From the NCBI GenBank assembly GCA_030145845.1, contig JAIXHJ010000004.1, positions 248,001-312,000 of the forward strand: 64,000 nt of DNA, read 5' to 3'. Shown piece after piece: positions 40,486-48,901 of the stretch. The position numbers and the translations under genes are program-made. The stretch comes from Pseudomonadota bacterium. Its GTDB lineage: Bacteria; Pseudomonadota; Gammaproteobacteria; Pseudomonadales; Oceanobacteraceae. Within the stretch, counting starts at the first letter, position 1, and each line of letters begins with the position of its first letter. The notes under the pieces were generated by a model. It did no database searches. It was not told where the DNA came from and saw nothing but the letters and a program-made list of their open reading frames with translations.

Positions 40486-41223
40486 TCAACGAGATAGCTG
40501 AAACCTTTGTAACAAAGACTCAATACCATAATACTCCAACAAAAATAAAGGAAAGGCACTTAATACAGAAACTTTCCCATTAGGCTGAATATGTTTTTCA
40601 ATTTGCTTATCGAGGATCTGCTGCTGAGATATGACACCTTCAGGAAGAATATAATCTCCATACACCAAACTATTCGCCTTCATAAGGTGACGCTCAACGA
40701 GTAGCTTCCAATGATCACTTCGGAGTCCGATCAAGTTGTTATAGAACGAATTATCCCTCTTACATATCTCTTTAACATCATTTTTGTACCTACGTTGACT
40801 AGCTGCAAATTCTTTCGAGAAACAAGTTCTAATCGCTGCATGTTTCAAAGCTTCAACCATTGGGTAACTAAAATAAAGCCTCCCCTTATCAGTTTCATCA
40901 CAAAACACCTCCAATAAGCCCTGCAATGTTTCATCCGATGCACCATCGACGTGCCCATCATAATCAAAAAAAAGATATATCTCAGACACCTGAGACCTAC
41001 GTATACCTTTAAGGTGCTTATTTTTAGGCATACTACTCAGCAACACAAACGCATCTAAGTCTTCATCTTCCCTTAGCTTCTTACTAAAAGTATATATATG
41101 CGTACAGTATGCACATAACTCCACAGTATTGGGAACATCATTTAACACCGCACTAACCATGCTCTCATGGATATGCCTCTCCGTCTTTTCCCCTTCATAT
41201 ATAAATAGTGTATAGCTAGCCAC
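40486..41223 (-). CDS. TOPRIM/RloB-like protein, partner of the adjacent AAA ATPase
   Basis: 245 residues from GTG 41223. Near the N-terminus is EGEKTE (residues 10-15), then FFDYDGH (aspartates 87 and 89), then YPMVEAL (Glu124). This order, an EGxxTE glutamate followed by DxD, matches TOPRIM-type nuclease domains of RloB, AbiL and OLD-related proteins, so metal-dependent nuclease or tRNase-like activity is possible. The start overlaps the stop of the upstream ATPase by 8 bases. AT-rich codon use differs sharply from neighbours, suggesting transfer. Probably the toxic effector of a two-gene phage defence system; that role is inferred. Confidence 0.7.
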   Translation of the reverse strand: MASYTLFIYEGEKTERHIHESMVSAVLNDVPNTVELCAYCTHIYTFSKKLREDEDLDAFVLLSSMPKNKHLKGIRRSQVSEIYLFFDYDGHVDGASDETLQGLLEVFCDETDKGRLYFSYPMVEALKHAAIRTCFSKEFAASQRRYKNDVKEICKRDNSFYNNLIGLRSDHWKLLVERHLMKANSLVYGDYILPEGVISQQQILDKQIEKHIQPNGKVSVLSAFPLFLLEYYGIESLLQRFQLSR

Positions 41224-42331
41224 CAAACGTCCCTGCCTTATACATTTTCTCGATATTATGAGCTTCCCTAAGTTCTTTAACTGAAATATTAGCTAGAGAA
41301 TTTAAACCCTTTGCGCTCAACAAAAAGTAGCAATCCGGCCTTAATAAATCATTACTCATTATAGATGTATTATGAGTAGTTATTACAACTTGTGAAGACA
41401 CTCCCCTTAACTTCCTTATTATTAACTCAGAGAGAGTGTGATGATAAAATGCATCAAATTCATCAATAAACAGGAAAGAAACCTTGTAGGTTTCCTTCAA
41501 TCTTTGTAGCCAAAAGTAAAAAAGCGCCAACGACTTGGTTCCCTGCGAAGCTATATCATAAAATGGAATCACCTTCTTTCCAAAAACAAATCCAATACCC
41601 GCTTCATCCTCACCAGTATTTATTTTATCCAACTTACATTCAATGCCAGCCTCATTTAAGAAGTTTTCAAAATCTATTAAATTGCCTCTCTCAACAATAT
41701 CTTTAGTTATCGACCTGCGTCCCTGATCAAGCCCTAAATAACTATTACCTTCCAAAGATCTAAAAAAGAGCATCCCATTAACAAAGACCAAGAACTCAGC
41801 AAAACAACTATTATTTCTATTCCTTTGCAAGACTGTATTTTTATCAATATAGGAAATTATTGAAATTTGAGAGTCTCCAATATCACGAGCCAAACTCTCT
41901 GCACCTGCGGCAGATATTTCTATAGCTGTACCTAACCGGCGATCAATCTCGGCAAACAATTCACCATTTACTACTAACTTCTCATATACAAGCGTGTCCA
42001 AACTCCTTTTACCGTAAGAGTATTCAATGAGACCATGAGGCAACTTAAATTCATATTTAAATTCCGCTATTTCCGAAGTTCCAAGCGCATTCAAATAATG
42101 CCTATATTCTTGAGATACTGAATTCTTATCCGTCAGATGGGACACAATATCCATAATAGCAAACCCTAAATTTGATTTGCCCACACCGTTATGACCGTAG
42201 ATCAGTGCTTTATTAACTACACCATCTTTAAGGCATTCCGAATTAAATGAGTAGTTACTTGTGTCACCAAGGTTAAATGAAATTTTTGTGCTAAAACTTT
42301 TAAAGTTCACAACCTCAAATTTAGTAAGCAT
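41216..42331 (-). CDS. AAA15/AAA21-type ATPase, probable sensor of a defence pair
   Basis: 371 residues. SMC/ABC-like ATPase head: N-terminal FEVVNFKSFS, Walker A GHNGVGKS (46-53), signature-like SQGTKS (262-267), Walker B FLFIDEFD (286-293) and switch TTHNT (318-322). The C-terminal EKMYKAGTFGG ending is typical of the COG1106 family. The region between Walker A and signature is specific and not recognised. ATPases of this type pair with TOPRIM or RloB proteins in AbiL, RloAB and PARIS. It lies upstream of and overlaps the TOPRIM-like gene. The ATG at 42331 has an upstream GGGGG-rich site. Confidence 0.8.
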   Translation of the reverse strand: MLTKFEVVNFKSFSTKISFNLGDTSNYSFNSECLKDGVVNKALIYGHNGVGKSNLGFAIMDIVSHLTDKNSVSQEYRHYLNALGTSEIAEFKYEFKLPHGLIEYSYGKRSLDTLVYEKLVVNGELFAEIDRRLGTAIEISAAGAESLARDIGDSQISIISYIDKNTVLQRNRNNSCFAEFLVFVNGMLFFRSLEGNSYLGLDQGRRSITKDIVERGNLIDFENFLNEAGIECKLDKINTGEDEAGIGFVFGKKVIPFYDIASQGTKSLALFYFWLQRLKETYKVSFLFIDEFDAFYHHTLSELIIRKLRGVSSQVVITTHNTSIMSNDLLRPDCYFLLSAKGLNSLANISVKELREAHNIEKMYKAGTFGG

Positions 42332-42395
42332 GATTTCTCATACCCCCCGAAGTGCATACGCTAGATTTGGCGATTACCATAACACACACCACGAC

Positions 42396-42416
42396 TGCCG
42401 TAAAAAAATTACGGCA
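42396..42416. promoter_or_regulatory. Palindrome upstream of the ATPase gene
   Basis: TGCCGTAA-AAAAA-TTACGGCA, a perfect 8-bp inverted repeat 65 bases before the ATPase ATG. It may be an operator or a small terminator for outside transcription. No regulator gene is nearby. Confidence 0.45.
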
Positions 42417-42458
42417 CAAAGAGGGTGAAACAGCTTACCAGACGTCACAAACAGGGAA

Positions 42459-42476
42459 ACTGATACTAATATCAGT
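42459..42476. promoter_or_regulatory. Second palindrome upstream of the island
   Basis: ACTGATA-CTAA-TATCAGT, 7-bp arms, adjoining a TATATATAAG stretch. Its place at the composition boundary suggests a regulatory site or a trace of the island's end. Confidence 0.4.
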
Positions 42477-42703
42477 ATATATAAGACATCATTGACTCAG
42501 CCAAGGGATACAAAACCGACTTTGCCGCTGGACGTTTTGCCTTCGGACATATTCAAACCTCACGGGAAGTGCCGCCGTTCTTCATTTGCGGAACGGCTGA
42601 CAGGGAAACAGAACCGGCGGCGGATTGTACAGAAATCAGGGACCGGCGTCATGGTACGGCAGCGCCGCAGAACGGAACCCGGCCAGCCACACGGGGAGTG
42701 GAA

Positions 42704-43996
42704 TCAGCGCTCAGCCAGTGCTCTGTCGACCACCACACTGGCCACCAGATCCCCTTCCACATTCACGGCGGTGCGGATGGTGTCGAGTATGCGGTCAATG
42801 GGCAGCAGAATGGCAATGGCTTCCGCCGGCAAACCCACCGACTGCAGCACCATAACCATGGTCACCATGCCGGCACTGGGAATCCCCGGAGCACCCATGG
42901 AAGCAATCATGGCCGTCAGCATGACAATAATCTGTTGCCCCAGAGACAGATCAATACCCGCCAGATAGGCAATAAATAACGCCGCTGACGCTTCGTACAG
43001 CGCGGTACCATCCATATTCATGGTGGCCCCGACCGGCAGCACAAAGCCGGCGACATCCTTGTTCACGTTTAATTCTTCGTCGGCGCAACGCAGACTCAGC
43101 GGCAGGGTTGCGGCACTGGAACTGGTGGCAAACGCCGTCACCAGCGCCTGACGGGTGCCGCGCCACAGCCACAGTGGTGAACGACGGGTGAACAGATACA
43201 TTAACCCCGGCAGGATAATAATCCCGTGGATCAGCGTGATGGCAAAAACCAGCACAATAAATTCGGCCATGGTTGCCAGCAGCGACATATCCTGTGTCGC
43301 CATCAGTTTCGTCAGCAGGGCCAGTACCCCCAGCGGCGCCAGCAGCATAATCCAGTGAATAATGCGCATCAGCAGATCCAGCAGTTCCTGCAGCACCGCC
43401 AGCAGGTGCCCTCGACGGCTATTGCCCGGCTCAGTATTTCCGGCTTTAACCAGTGCAATACCGAGAATCAGCGCAAAGGTCACCACCGGCAGAATTTTCC
43501 CCTCCGCCAGAGCCGCCACCGGATTCATAAACAGGCTGTGCAGAAACTGCGCAAAGAATTCACCACCACTGAGCTGGCGGGCCTGAAAGTTTTCCATACT
43601 GCCGGCAAACATCGACAACTGCAGACCACTGCCCGGCTGCACCCAGCCGGTAACCAGCAGGGACATCGTCATGGCGCAGAGCATGGATAACACAAAAAAT
43701 CCCAGCGTATAGCGCCACACTTTACCGGCCTGATGATGCGCCTGCAGGTGAGCAATGCCAGTGACAATGGAGGTAAAAATCAGCGGAATAAGCACCATTT
43801 TCAGCAGATCAATAAAGAAGCGCCCTGCCACATCCGCCACATAAAGCGTCTGCTGTTTCACCGCGCTGTCCGCCCCCTGGCCGTTCAGCCACCAGCCCAG
43901 AAGCAGGCCGGCCAATGCTGCGACGACAATCTGTACATTCAGCCCCGGCCAGCCTGTAAAACCCGTTTTTTTTCCGCTGCCGTCCGGCCTGTTCAT
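42704..43996 (-). CDS. Dicarboxylate/amino acid:cation symporter (DAACS family)
   Basis: 430 residues of the GltP/DctA family, inner membrane, sodium- or proton-coupled uptake of glutamate, aspartate or C4-dicarboxylates. The re-entrant loop serine stretch SSSAATLPLSL and the substrate/cation motif GATMNMDGTALYE are intact, as is GAPGIPSAGMV. I use ATG 43996 after GGGGAAAC rather than a longer in-frame start. Which substrate is carried cannot be told. Confidence 0.92.
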   Translation of the reverse strand: MNRPDGSGKKTGFTGWPGLNVQIVVAALAGLLLGWWLNGQGADSAVKQQTLYVADVAGRFFIDLLKMVLIPLIFTSIVTGIAHLQAHHQAGKVWRYTLGFFVLSMLCAMTMSLLVTGWVQPGSGLQLSMFAGSMENFQARQLSGGEFFAQFLHSLFMNPVAALAEGKILPVVTFALILGIALVKAGNTEPGNSRRGHLLAVLQELLDLLMRIIHWIMLLAPLGVLALLTKLMATQDMSLLATMAEFIVLVFAITLIHGIIILPGLMYLFTRRSPLWLWRGTRQALVTAFATSSSAATLPLSLRCADEELNVNKDVAGFVLPVGATMNMDGTALYEASAALFIAYLAGIDLSLGQQIIVMLTAMIASMGAPGIPSAGMVTMVMVLQSVGLPAEAIAILLPIDRILDTIRTAVNVEGDLVASVVVDRALAER

Positions 43997-44185
43997 ACTG
44001 TTTCCCCGCTGCAAAGCGTCATCATTCCCCGTGCCTGCTATTAAACCATGTTTACCCGCCGGGAAAAGCCGCTGCCTGTGGTTACTGCCGATAAGCAGGA
44101 TGTGCCCTGCGCAGACACCCGCGCCCCCTGCATCAACGACTAACGACGGTGGCTTTTCTCAGGCAGAAGGGATTATCCGCTTGGC

Positions 44186-46492
44186 TCAGTGCGGTTCAGC
44201 AACGGCTCCCTGCAGTTCTTCCAGCGCGGCCGCGACCTGATGACTGAGCTGTTCAACCTGTTCCAGCAGGGCTTCGGCGCCGGCGATATCACCGCGCTCT
44301 TTCGCCGCCATCAGTGCACCGATGGTTTCGTGCAGCCGCTGGTGAGGTCCTTCCAGCTGCTGCATCACCGGCAGCGCCATCAGATGCCGGCCGGCTTCGC
44401 CGTAGTACCACTGGCCCAGTTTGCAGTTATGGTGACTGGTGGCTTCGTCACGGCTCATGATGTCTTCACCGTGATCGGAATTCAGATAAGCCCGCAGGCG
44501 CGCCTTCCACGCCAGGTGGGCGGAACGGGCCTGAGCCAGAACCAGTTCATCGCTGCGGCTGTTGAAGCCTTTCAGCACGGACATCAGGGTTTCGGTATCG
44601 CGCGCCAGCTGGGCAGCAATATCAGCACTGTGCTCCGCCACCAGCGCGGTGCCGTTGCTGATATCGCGGATATTGAGGACATTGCGGTTAATCTCTTCAC
44701 TGACACTGCTCTGCTCTTCCGACGCCGTGGCAATCTGGGTATTCATATCGGTAATCCGGTCAACCGCCTGTTTGATACGCTGCAGCGCTACCCCGGTTTC
44801 CTGTGACTGGCTGACGCTGCTTGCGGCCTGTTCCAGACTGCGTTCCATCTGCGTCACCGTCTGACCGACACTGCTTTCCAGTTCACTGATCATGCCTTCA
44901 ATTTCATCCGTGGATGAGCGGGTGCGCTGGGCCAGCGTGCGAACTTCATCGGCCACCACGGCAAAACCGCGTCCATGTTCACCGGCTCTGGCCGCTTCAA
45001 TGGCGGCATTCAGCGCCAGCAGGTTGGTCTGTTCGGCAATGGTACGGATCACACTCAGGATCTGGCCGATCTGTTCCGTCGCCCGTACGACCCCCTGCAC
45101 CACTTCCGAGGTATTGCCGACGGTCTCAGACAGAGAGCTGATATCGCGGATATTCTCCTCCACCAGTGTCACGCCCTGTTCTGACTGCTCGTCAGCATGC
45201 TGGGCACTGTCGGCCGCCTGGCTGGTATTCTCCGCCACGCTGTGCACCGTGCTCACCATTTCGGTCATCGCCGTGGCGATCTGATCAATTTCATCCTGCT
45301 GACGGCGCATGCCCTGGTGCGCCCGGCCCGACTCTTCCGCCATCAGCGCCACCTGCGTGGTCATATCACTGACCGAACGGATCAGAGCGGATACCTTACT
45401 GCCCAGCCCGGCGGTAAAACCGTTAAAGGCCGCGGTCACCTGCTCCACTTCCGTGACGCCCCGCACGCGTAATTTCTGGCTGACACTGCCATTGCCTGAG
45501 GTCAGTGCTTCCATAGCGGCCACCAGACGCTTCAGCGGGCTCATGCTGCGTCTTACCAGCCAGATAAATACCAGTGCCGCTGCAATTATGGTCAGCACGG
45601 CCACCAGCAACATCCGCTGATCAATGCTGCTCATCAGGGCGGCAATATTGCCGCGGTCGTAGCTGACTTCCATCACCCCGATGGTGGTGCCACTGTAATC
45701 CTGCAACGGGGTCAGGATCACATGATGCGGATGCCCGTCGATACTGGTTTCTGCTTCATACCGGCCCTGTAAGGCCTGCTGATAAGCGGCATCCGCCAGC
45801 GGCCGGGAGGAATAAGCCGGTGCCATGGCGGTGGACCAGCGGCCGCCGTCGTGCAGGTAAACCGCCAGATCAATGCGCGGATCATCCAGCAACGAAGCAA
45901 AGGAAAGGCGGCTCAGTGCCACACCGAATTCGACGCTGCCCACATGACGGCCCTGATAACTCACCGGCAACACCGCCCGCACGCCCAGACCGGCCACCCC
46001 TTTTTCCACCCCCACTACCGGGGTGCGGGTGTTGTTCACCTGCACCACAGACTGGCGGAACGGGGACAGATCATCGCCGTATTTTTCCGGCTTATGCACA
46101 CGCAGGAAAGAGGAGGCATCCGGCAGGTGAAACTGAAACTGACCGATGCCCTGCTGTTGCAGCTGCGGCCACTGCGGCAGGAACATGGCCCGCAGGGTGT
46201 CGCGCTCACGCGCCGCCAGCGCCTGTTGTACCTGTGGCAGCGACGCTACCATCAACGCACCGGTATAGGCTTTCTCACTCAGTTCGGTCACGGTTGCTTC
46301 CATGCGGTTAAGCAGGGCGTTGGCGGTCTCGCGCTCGTAGCCTTCACTGATTTCAGCGATAAACTGACGCGCAGTCATCATCATCAGCAGACTGACTAAC
46401 AGCATCGCCAGCACGCCGGTAACGACCACCCGGAATGAAAGGCGGTGAGGGCTGTACCAGGGGGCTGAGGGTGAAGCGGTAGGTCCTGTCAT
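44186..46492 (-). CDS. Methyl-accepting chemotaxis protein with Cache-type sensor and C-terminal CZB domain
   Basis: 768 residues. TM1 about 22-44; a periplasmic double-Cache-like sensor with [20 protein letters not shown] near 120; TM2 about 297-318; HAMP; the signalling tip [24 protein letters not shown]; then a chemoreceptor zinc-binding domain ([30 protein letters not shown]) at about 665-765. CZB domains bind zinc and in other bacteria sense hypochlorous acid or zinc. It is monocistronic. The ATG at 46492 is chosen because the upstream extension has no ribosome site. Confidence 0.92.
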   Translation of the reverse strand: MTGPTASPSAPWYSPHRLSFRVVVTGVLAMLLVSLLMMMTARQFIAEISEGYERETANALLNRMEATVTELSEKAYTGALMVASLPQVQQALAARERDTLRAMFLPQWPQLQQQGIGQFQFHLPDASSFLRVHKPEKYGDDLSPFRQSVVQVNNTRTPVVGVEKGVAGLGVRAVLPVSYQGRHVGSVEFGVALSRLSFASLLDDPRIDLAVYLHDGGRWSTAMAPAYSSRPLADAAYQQALQGRYEAETSIDGHPHHVILTPLQDYSGTTIGVMEVSYDRGNIAALMSSIDQRMLLVAVLTIIAAALVFIWLVRRSMSPLKRLVAAMEALTSGNGSVSQKLRVRGVTEVEQVTAAFNGFTAGLGSKVSALIRSVSDMTTQVALMAEESGRAHQGMRRQQDEIDQIATAMTEMVSTVHSVAENTSQAADSAQHADEQSEQGVTLVEENIRDISSLSETVGNTSEVVQGVVRATEQIGQILSVIRTIAEQTNLLALNAAIEAARAGEHGRGFAVVADEVRTLAQRTRSSTDEIEGMISELESSVGQTVTQMERSLEQAASSVSQSQETGVALQRIKQAVDRITDMNTQIATASEEQSSVSEEINRNVLNIRDISNGTALVAEHSADIAAQLARDTETLMSVLKGFNSRSDELVLAQARSAHLAWKARLRAYLNSDHGEDIMSRDEATSHHNCKLGQWYYGEAGRHLMALPVMQQLEGPHQRLHETIGALMAAKERGDIAGAEALLEQVEQLSHQVAAALEELQGAVAEPH

Positions 46493-46587
46493 TGTTATTG
46501 ATCTCTGTTTATCCACATCCACTTTAAGTGTAGTCGCTATCAGTAAAACTACTGACAAATGGATTAACGGAGCAGCGGCGTTGCAGA

Positions 46588-46625
46588 CAGGCAAAACGGA
46601 ATAAAAGCAGGCAAAACGGAATAAA
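46588..46625. repeat. Two tandem 20-base direct repeats
   Basis: CAGGCAAAACGGAATAAA occurs at 46588-46605 and again at 46608-46625, period 20. It lies between the GDPD terminator and the chemoreceptor promoter. May be a slipped duplication or a protein-binding repeat. Confidence 0.6.
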
Positions 46626-46636
46626 GAGAGGAAAGC

Positions 46637-46670
46637 CCGTCACAGCTGCCCGGCAGAGCAGCCGTGACGG
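46637..46670 (-). terminator. Probable terminator after the GDPD gene
   Basis: CCGTCAC / GTGACGG with inner GCTGC/GCAGC pairing, then a short T-rich GGGCTTTCC stretch on the minus strand, 9 bases past the stop codon. Confidence 0.55.
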
Positions 46671-46678
46671 CAGCGGCA

Positions 46679-47917
46679 TTATCTGCCGGTGCAGTTGGCG
46701 TAATAGGTGGTGGTCGCCGGCCAGTCAGAGAATACACCGATAACCCCGACATCGTTGGCCAGCGTATCCAGCAGGCGATAGACATCACCATCATTGTCGA
46801 TGACGTCATAACCACCGTCGCTGCCGTTCATCGACTGATAATACCAGCCGCCATTTTCCTGCAGCGGTCCGGAGCGCTCCAGTGTCCAGGCGATCAGTTT
46901 AAAGCCCTGCGCCTGCGCCTGTCGGGCAAATGCTGACGGCACCATACGGCCATCTTCAGCCCCATCCACCAGCATCCAGGTAGCCGGGGCCAGCACGCGG
47001 ATACCTTCCTCATACCAGGCCTGCATAACCGCGGCACTGGTGTCCTTGCCGCTTTCCAGCAGATAGGCCGCCTGACGGCCATACGCCGGTTCGTGCTGAA
47101 TCCAGTACAGGATATCGTCGTGACTGAATGACTGTGGCCATACCCGCTGCGGACTGATACCGGCGGCCTTATAGTCATCAATCATCTGCTGGGCATACGC
47201 CGCCTGGGTGTAATCGCCCTCATACGGCATGCTGACCGACGGGGTTTTCAGCTCCGGGGTAAAATCCACCCCCAGCTGGCGGAACAGCTCAATGCTTTCC
47301 TGATGGGTCATCAGCGTGCCACGGCTGGCATACAGGTCGGTACGCCAGCCGGCGGTAGCGTTCATATAGCCGTCAATACTGGTGGCCGTGGTGTCGGCAG
47401 CATCCATTTTTCCCTGCAGGGTGCGGAATTCCGCCAGCGTGATATCCGAGGTGCAGCACTGGATATCAGCAGCATTGGTGAGCCGGCCCTGCGCATCAAA
47501 TTCCGGCGCGACACTGCATTTCTGTGCCAGATCCGTGGCCAGGATATTGGTGGTGGTATGCAGATCACACTGGGAATGGCGGCACACCAGCTCACGGTCT
47601 TTGGTGAAGGTGACATCGCATTCGATAATGCCGGCCCCCATGCGCGCCGCGGCGATATAACCTTCCCGGGTATGCTCCGGAAACATCAGCGGCGCGCCGC
47701 GGTGGGCGATGGAAAACTGACTCGCGGTGACCGGCTTTTCCTGACACTGGCTGAGCTGCTCCTTCAGCGCCCCTTCATCCATATCATTCACCAGAAAATA
47801 TGGCCGCGGACCAAGCTGAATATTGTCATCATGCACTGGTCGTGACATGGCACAGGCGGTGGTGGCAGTGATCAGCGCCGACAGCGCCAGCAATGTTCTG
47901 ATAAGTCCTGGTTTCAT
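46679..47917 (-). CDS. Glycerophosphodiester phosphodiesterase family protein, exported
   Basis: 412 residues with a signal peptide ([14 protein letters not shown]; weak lipobox or ordinary signal). The GDPD catalytic set is present: AHRG (His72, Arg73), EHT (Glu81), ECDV (Glu99, Asp101) and CRHS (His114). It hydrolyses glycerophosphodiesters to glycerol-3-phosphate in the periplasm, like GlpQ, though it is longer than GlpQ. GGGAGGAAA precedes the ATG. A direct-repeat site 62 bases upstream resembles a Pho box, suggesting phosphate-starvation control. Confidence 0.9.
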   Translation of the reverse strand: MKPGLIRTLLALSALITATTACAMSRPVHDDNIQLGPRPYFLVNDMDEGALKEQLSQCQEKPVTASQFSIAHRGAPLMFPEHTREGYIAAARMGAGIIECDVTFTKDRELVCRHSQCDLHTTTNILATDLAQKCSVAPEFDAQGRLTNAADIQCCTSDITLAEFRTLQGKMDAADTTATSIDGYMNATAGWRTDLYASRGTLMTHQESIELFRQLGVDFTPELKTPSVSMPYEGDYTQAAYAQQMIDDYKAAGISPQRVWPQSFSHDDILYWIQHEPAYGRQAAYLLESGKDTSAAVMQAWYEEGIRVLAPATWMLVDGAEDGRMVPSAFARQAQAQGFKLIAWTLERSGPLQENGGWYYQSMNGSDGGYDVIDNDGDVYRLLDTLANDVGVIGVFSDWPATTTYYANCTGR

Positions 47918-47978
47918 GATTTTCCTCCCGGTCTGGTAACGGCTGCGGCCGATGCTGCCGGTACAATATGTCAGTACG

Positions 47979-47996
47979 CAGACAATGCTGTGACAA
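47979..47996 (-). promoter_or_regulatory. Possible Pho box upstream of the GDPD gene
   Basis: On the minus strand TTGTCAC-AGCA-TTGTCTG forms two 7-base direct repeats 11 bases apart, the layout of a PhoB site (CTGTCAT-N4-CTGTCAT). Matches are 5 of 7 and 4 of 7. Weak, but fits the gene's function. Confidence 0.3.
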
Positions 47997-48113
47997 TCAG
48001 CGCACAGAATTAAGACACAGGTTAAATTCACAAAATAGTATCAGACCGGATTCAGAGCAGACGCGGCGTGGTAAGATCGCCGCGCTTCCCTTACAGCCAC
48101 TGCCCGGTTTTTT

Positions 48114-48818
48114 ATGCGCCTCGACAAATTTATTGCTGATACCACTGATCTCACCCGTTCCCTGGCCGTCAAGGCCATCAAATCCGGGCGCGTACTGGTC
48201 AATGGTGAAAAACCCAGAACGGCAGCCCTGCAGGTCTCAGCCGCGGACCGGATCACGCTGGATGATGAGTCACTGACCCTGCACGAAGGCTGCCGTTATT
48301 TTCTGCTGCATAAACCCGCCGGGCATGTGTGCGCCAACCGCGACAGTCTGCATCCGCTGGTGTTTGACCTGCTGACCGGCGTGATCAACCGCCAGAACCT
48401 GCATACCGTCGGCCGGCTGGATATCGACACCACCGGCCTGCTGCTGATCACCGACGATGGCCAGTGGTCACATCACCTGACCTCGCCACGCCGGCATCAG
48501 CCCAAAACCTACCGCGTATGGCTGGCAGAGCCGCTGCGTGCGGATGCAGAACAGAAACTGGCGGACGGCATTCTGCTGGAAGATGACCCGAAACCGACCC
48601 TGCCGGCAGAACTGCAGCGCATCAGCGATCAGGAAGTGCTGCTGACCATTCACGAGGGCCGCTATCATCAGGTAAAACGCATGTTTGCCGCCCTCGGCAA
48701 TCTGGTGGAAAAGCTGCACCGTGAACGCATGGGTTGCCTGACGCTGGACGCCGGTCTGGCACCGGGGCAGTTCCGCCCGCTGACCGACAGCGAAGTGGCC
48801 GCACTGGCCGCCGGATAA
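48114..48818 (+). CDS. rsuA: 16S rRNA pseudouridine(516) synthase
   Basis: 234 residues. An S4 RNA-binding domain (MRLDKFIADTTDLTRSLA) is followed by the RsuA catalytic domain with GRLDIDTTGLLLITDDG, where the Asp of GRLD is catalytic. KTYRVWL and EGRYHQVKRMFAALGN complete the family pattern. Acts on the small-subunit rRNA. Confidence 0.92.
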   Translation: MRLDKFIADTTDLTRSLAVKAIKSGRVLVNGEKPRTAALQVSAADRITLDDESLTLHEGCRYFLLHKPAGHVCANRDSLHPLVFDLLTGVINRQNLHTVGRLDIDTTGLLLITDDGQWSHHLTSPRRHQPKTYRVWLAEPLRADAEQKLADGILLEDDPKPTLPAELQRISDQEVLLTIHEGRYHQVKRMFAALGNLVEKLHRERMGCLTLDAGLAPGQFRPLTDSEVAALAAG

Positions 48819-48901
48819 AACGCGTCACACAGCAGTTGTAATTAACAGGCCAAACTTTATGCTTAGGGCTGTCTTATGGCTGGTTAAAACATGGACTGTT
48901 T

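Larger units (their letters stand above)
42332..42703. other. Intergenic region upstream of the island
   Basis: 372 bases with no convincing gene. The island-side half is AT-rich and carries two palindromes (42396-42416 and 42459-42476). From about 42490 the composition returns to the GC-rich norm. GCCGTTC/GAACGGC (42574-42580, 42591-42597) forms a hairpin downstream of the symporter gene without a T-run. Confidence 0.45.

Noticed and set aside
40099-42703. Prophage or integrative element around the defence pair
   Set aside because: No integrase, tRNA, att-like direct repeat or phage gene could be seen; only two genes are present.
42492-42979. Plus-strand open frames upstream of and over the symporter 3' end
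   Set aside because: They run antisense into the symporter gene, lack ribosome sites and have no recognisable domain.
46588-46625. CRISPR-like repeat
   Set aside because: Only two copies with a 2-base gap and no spacer; no cas genes.
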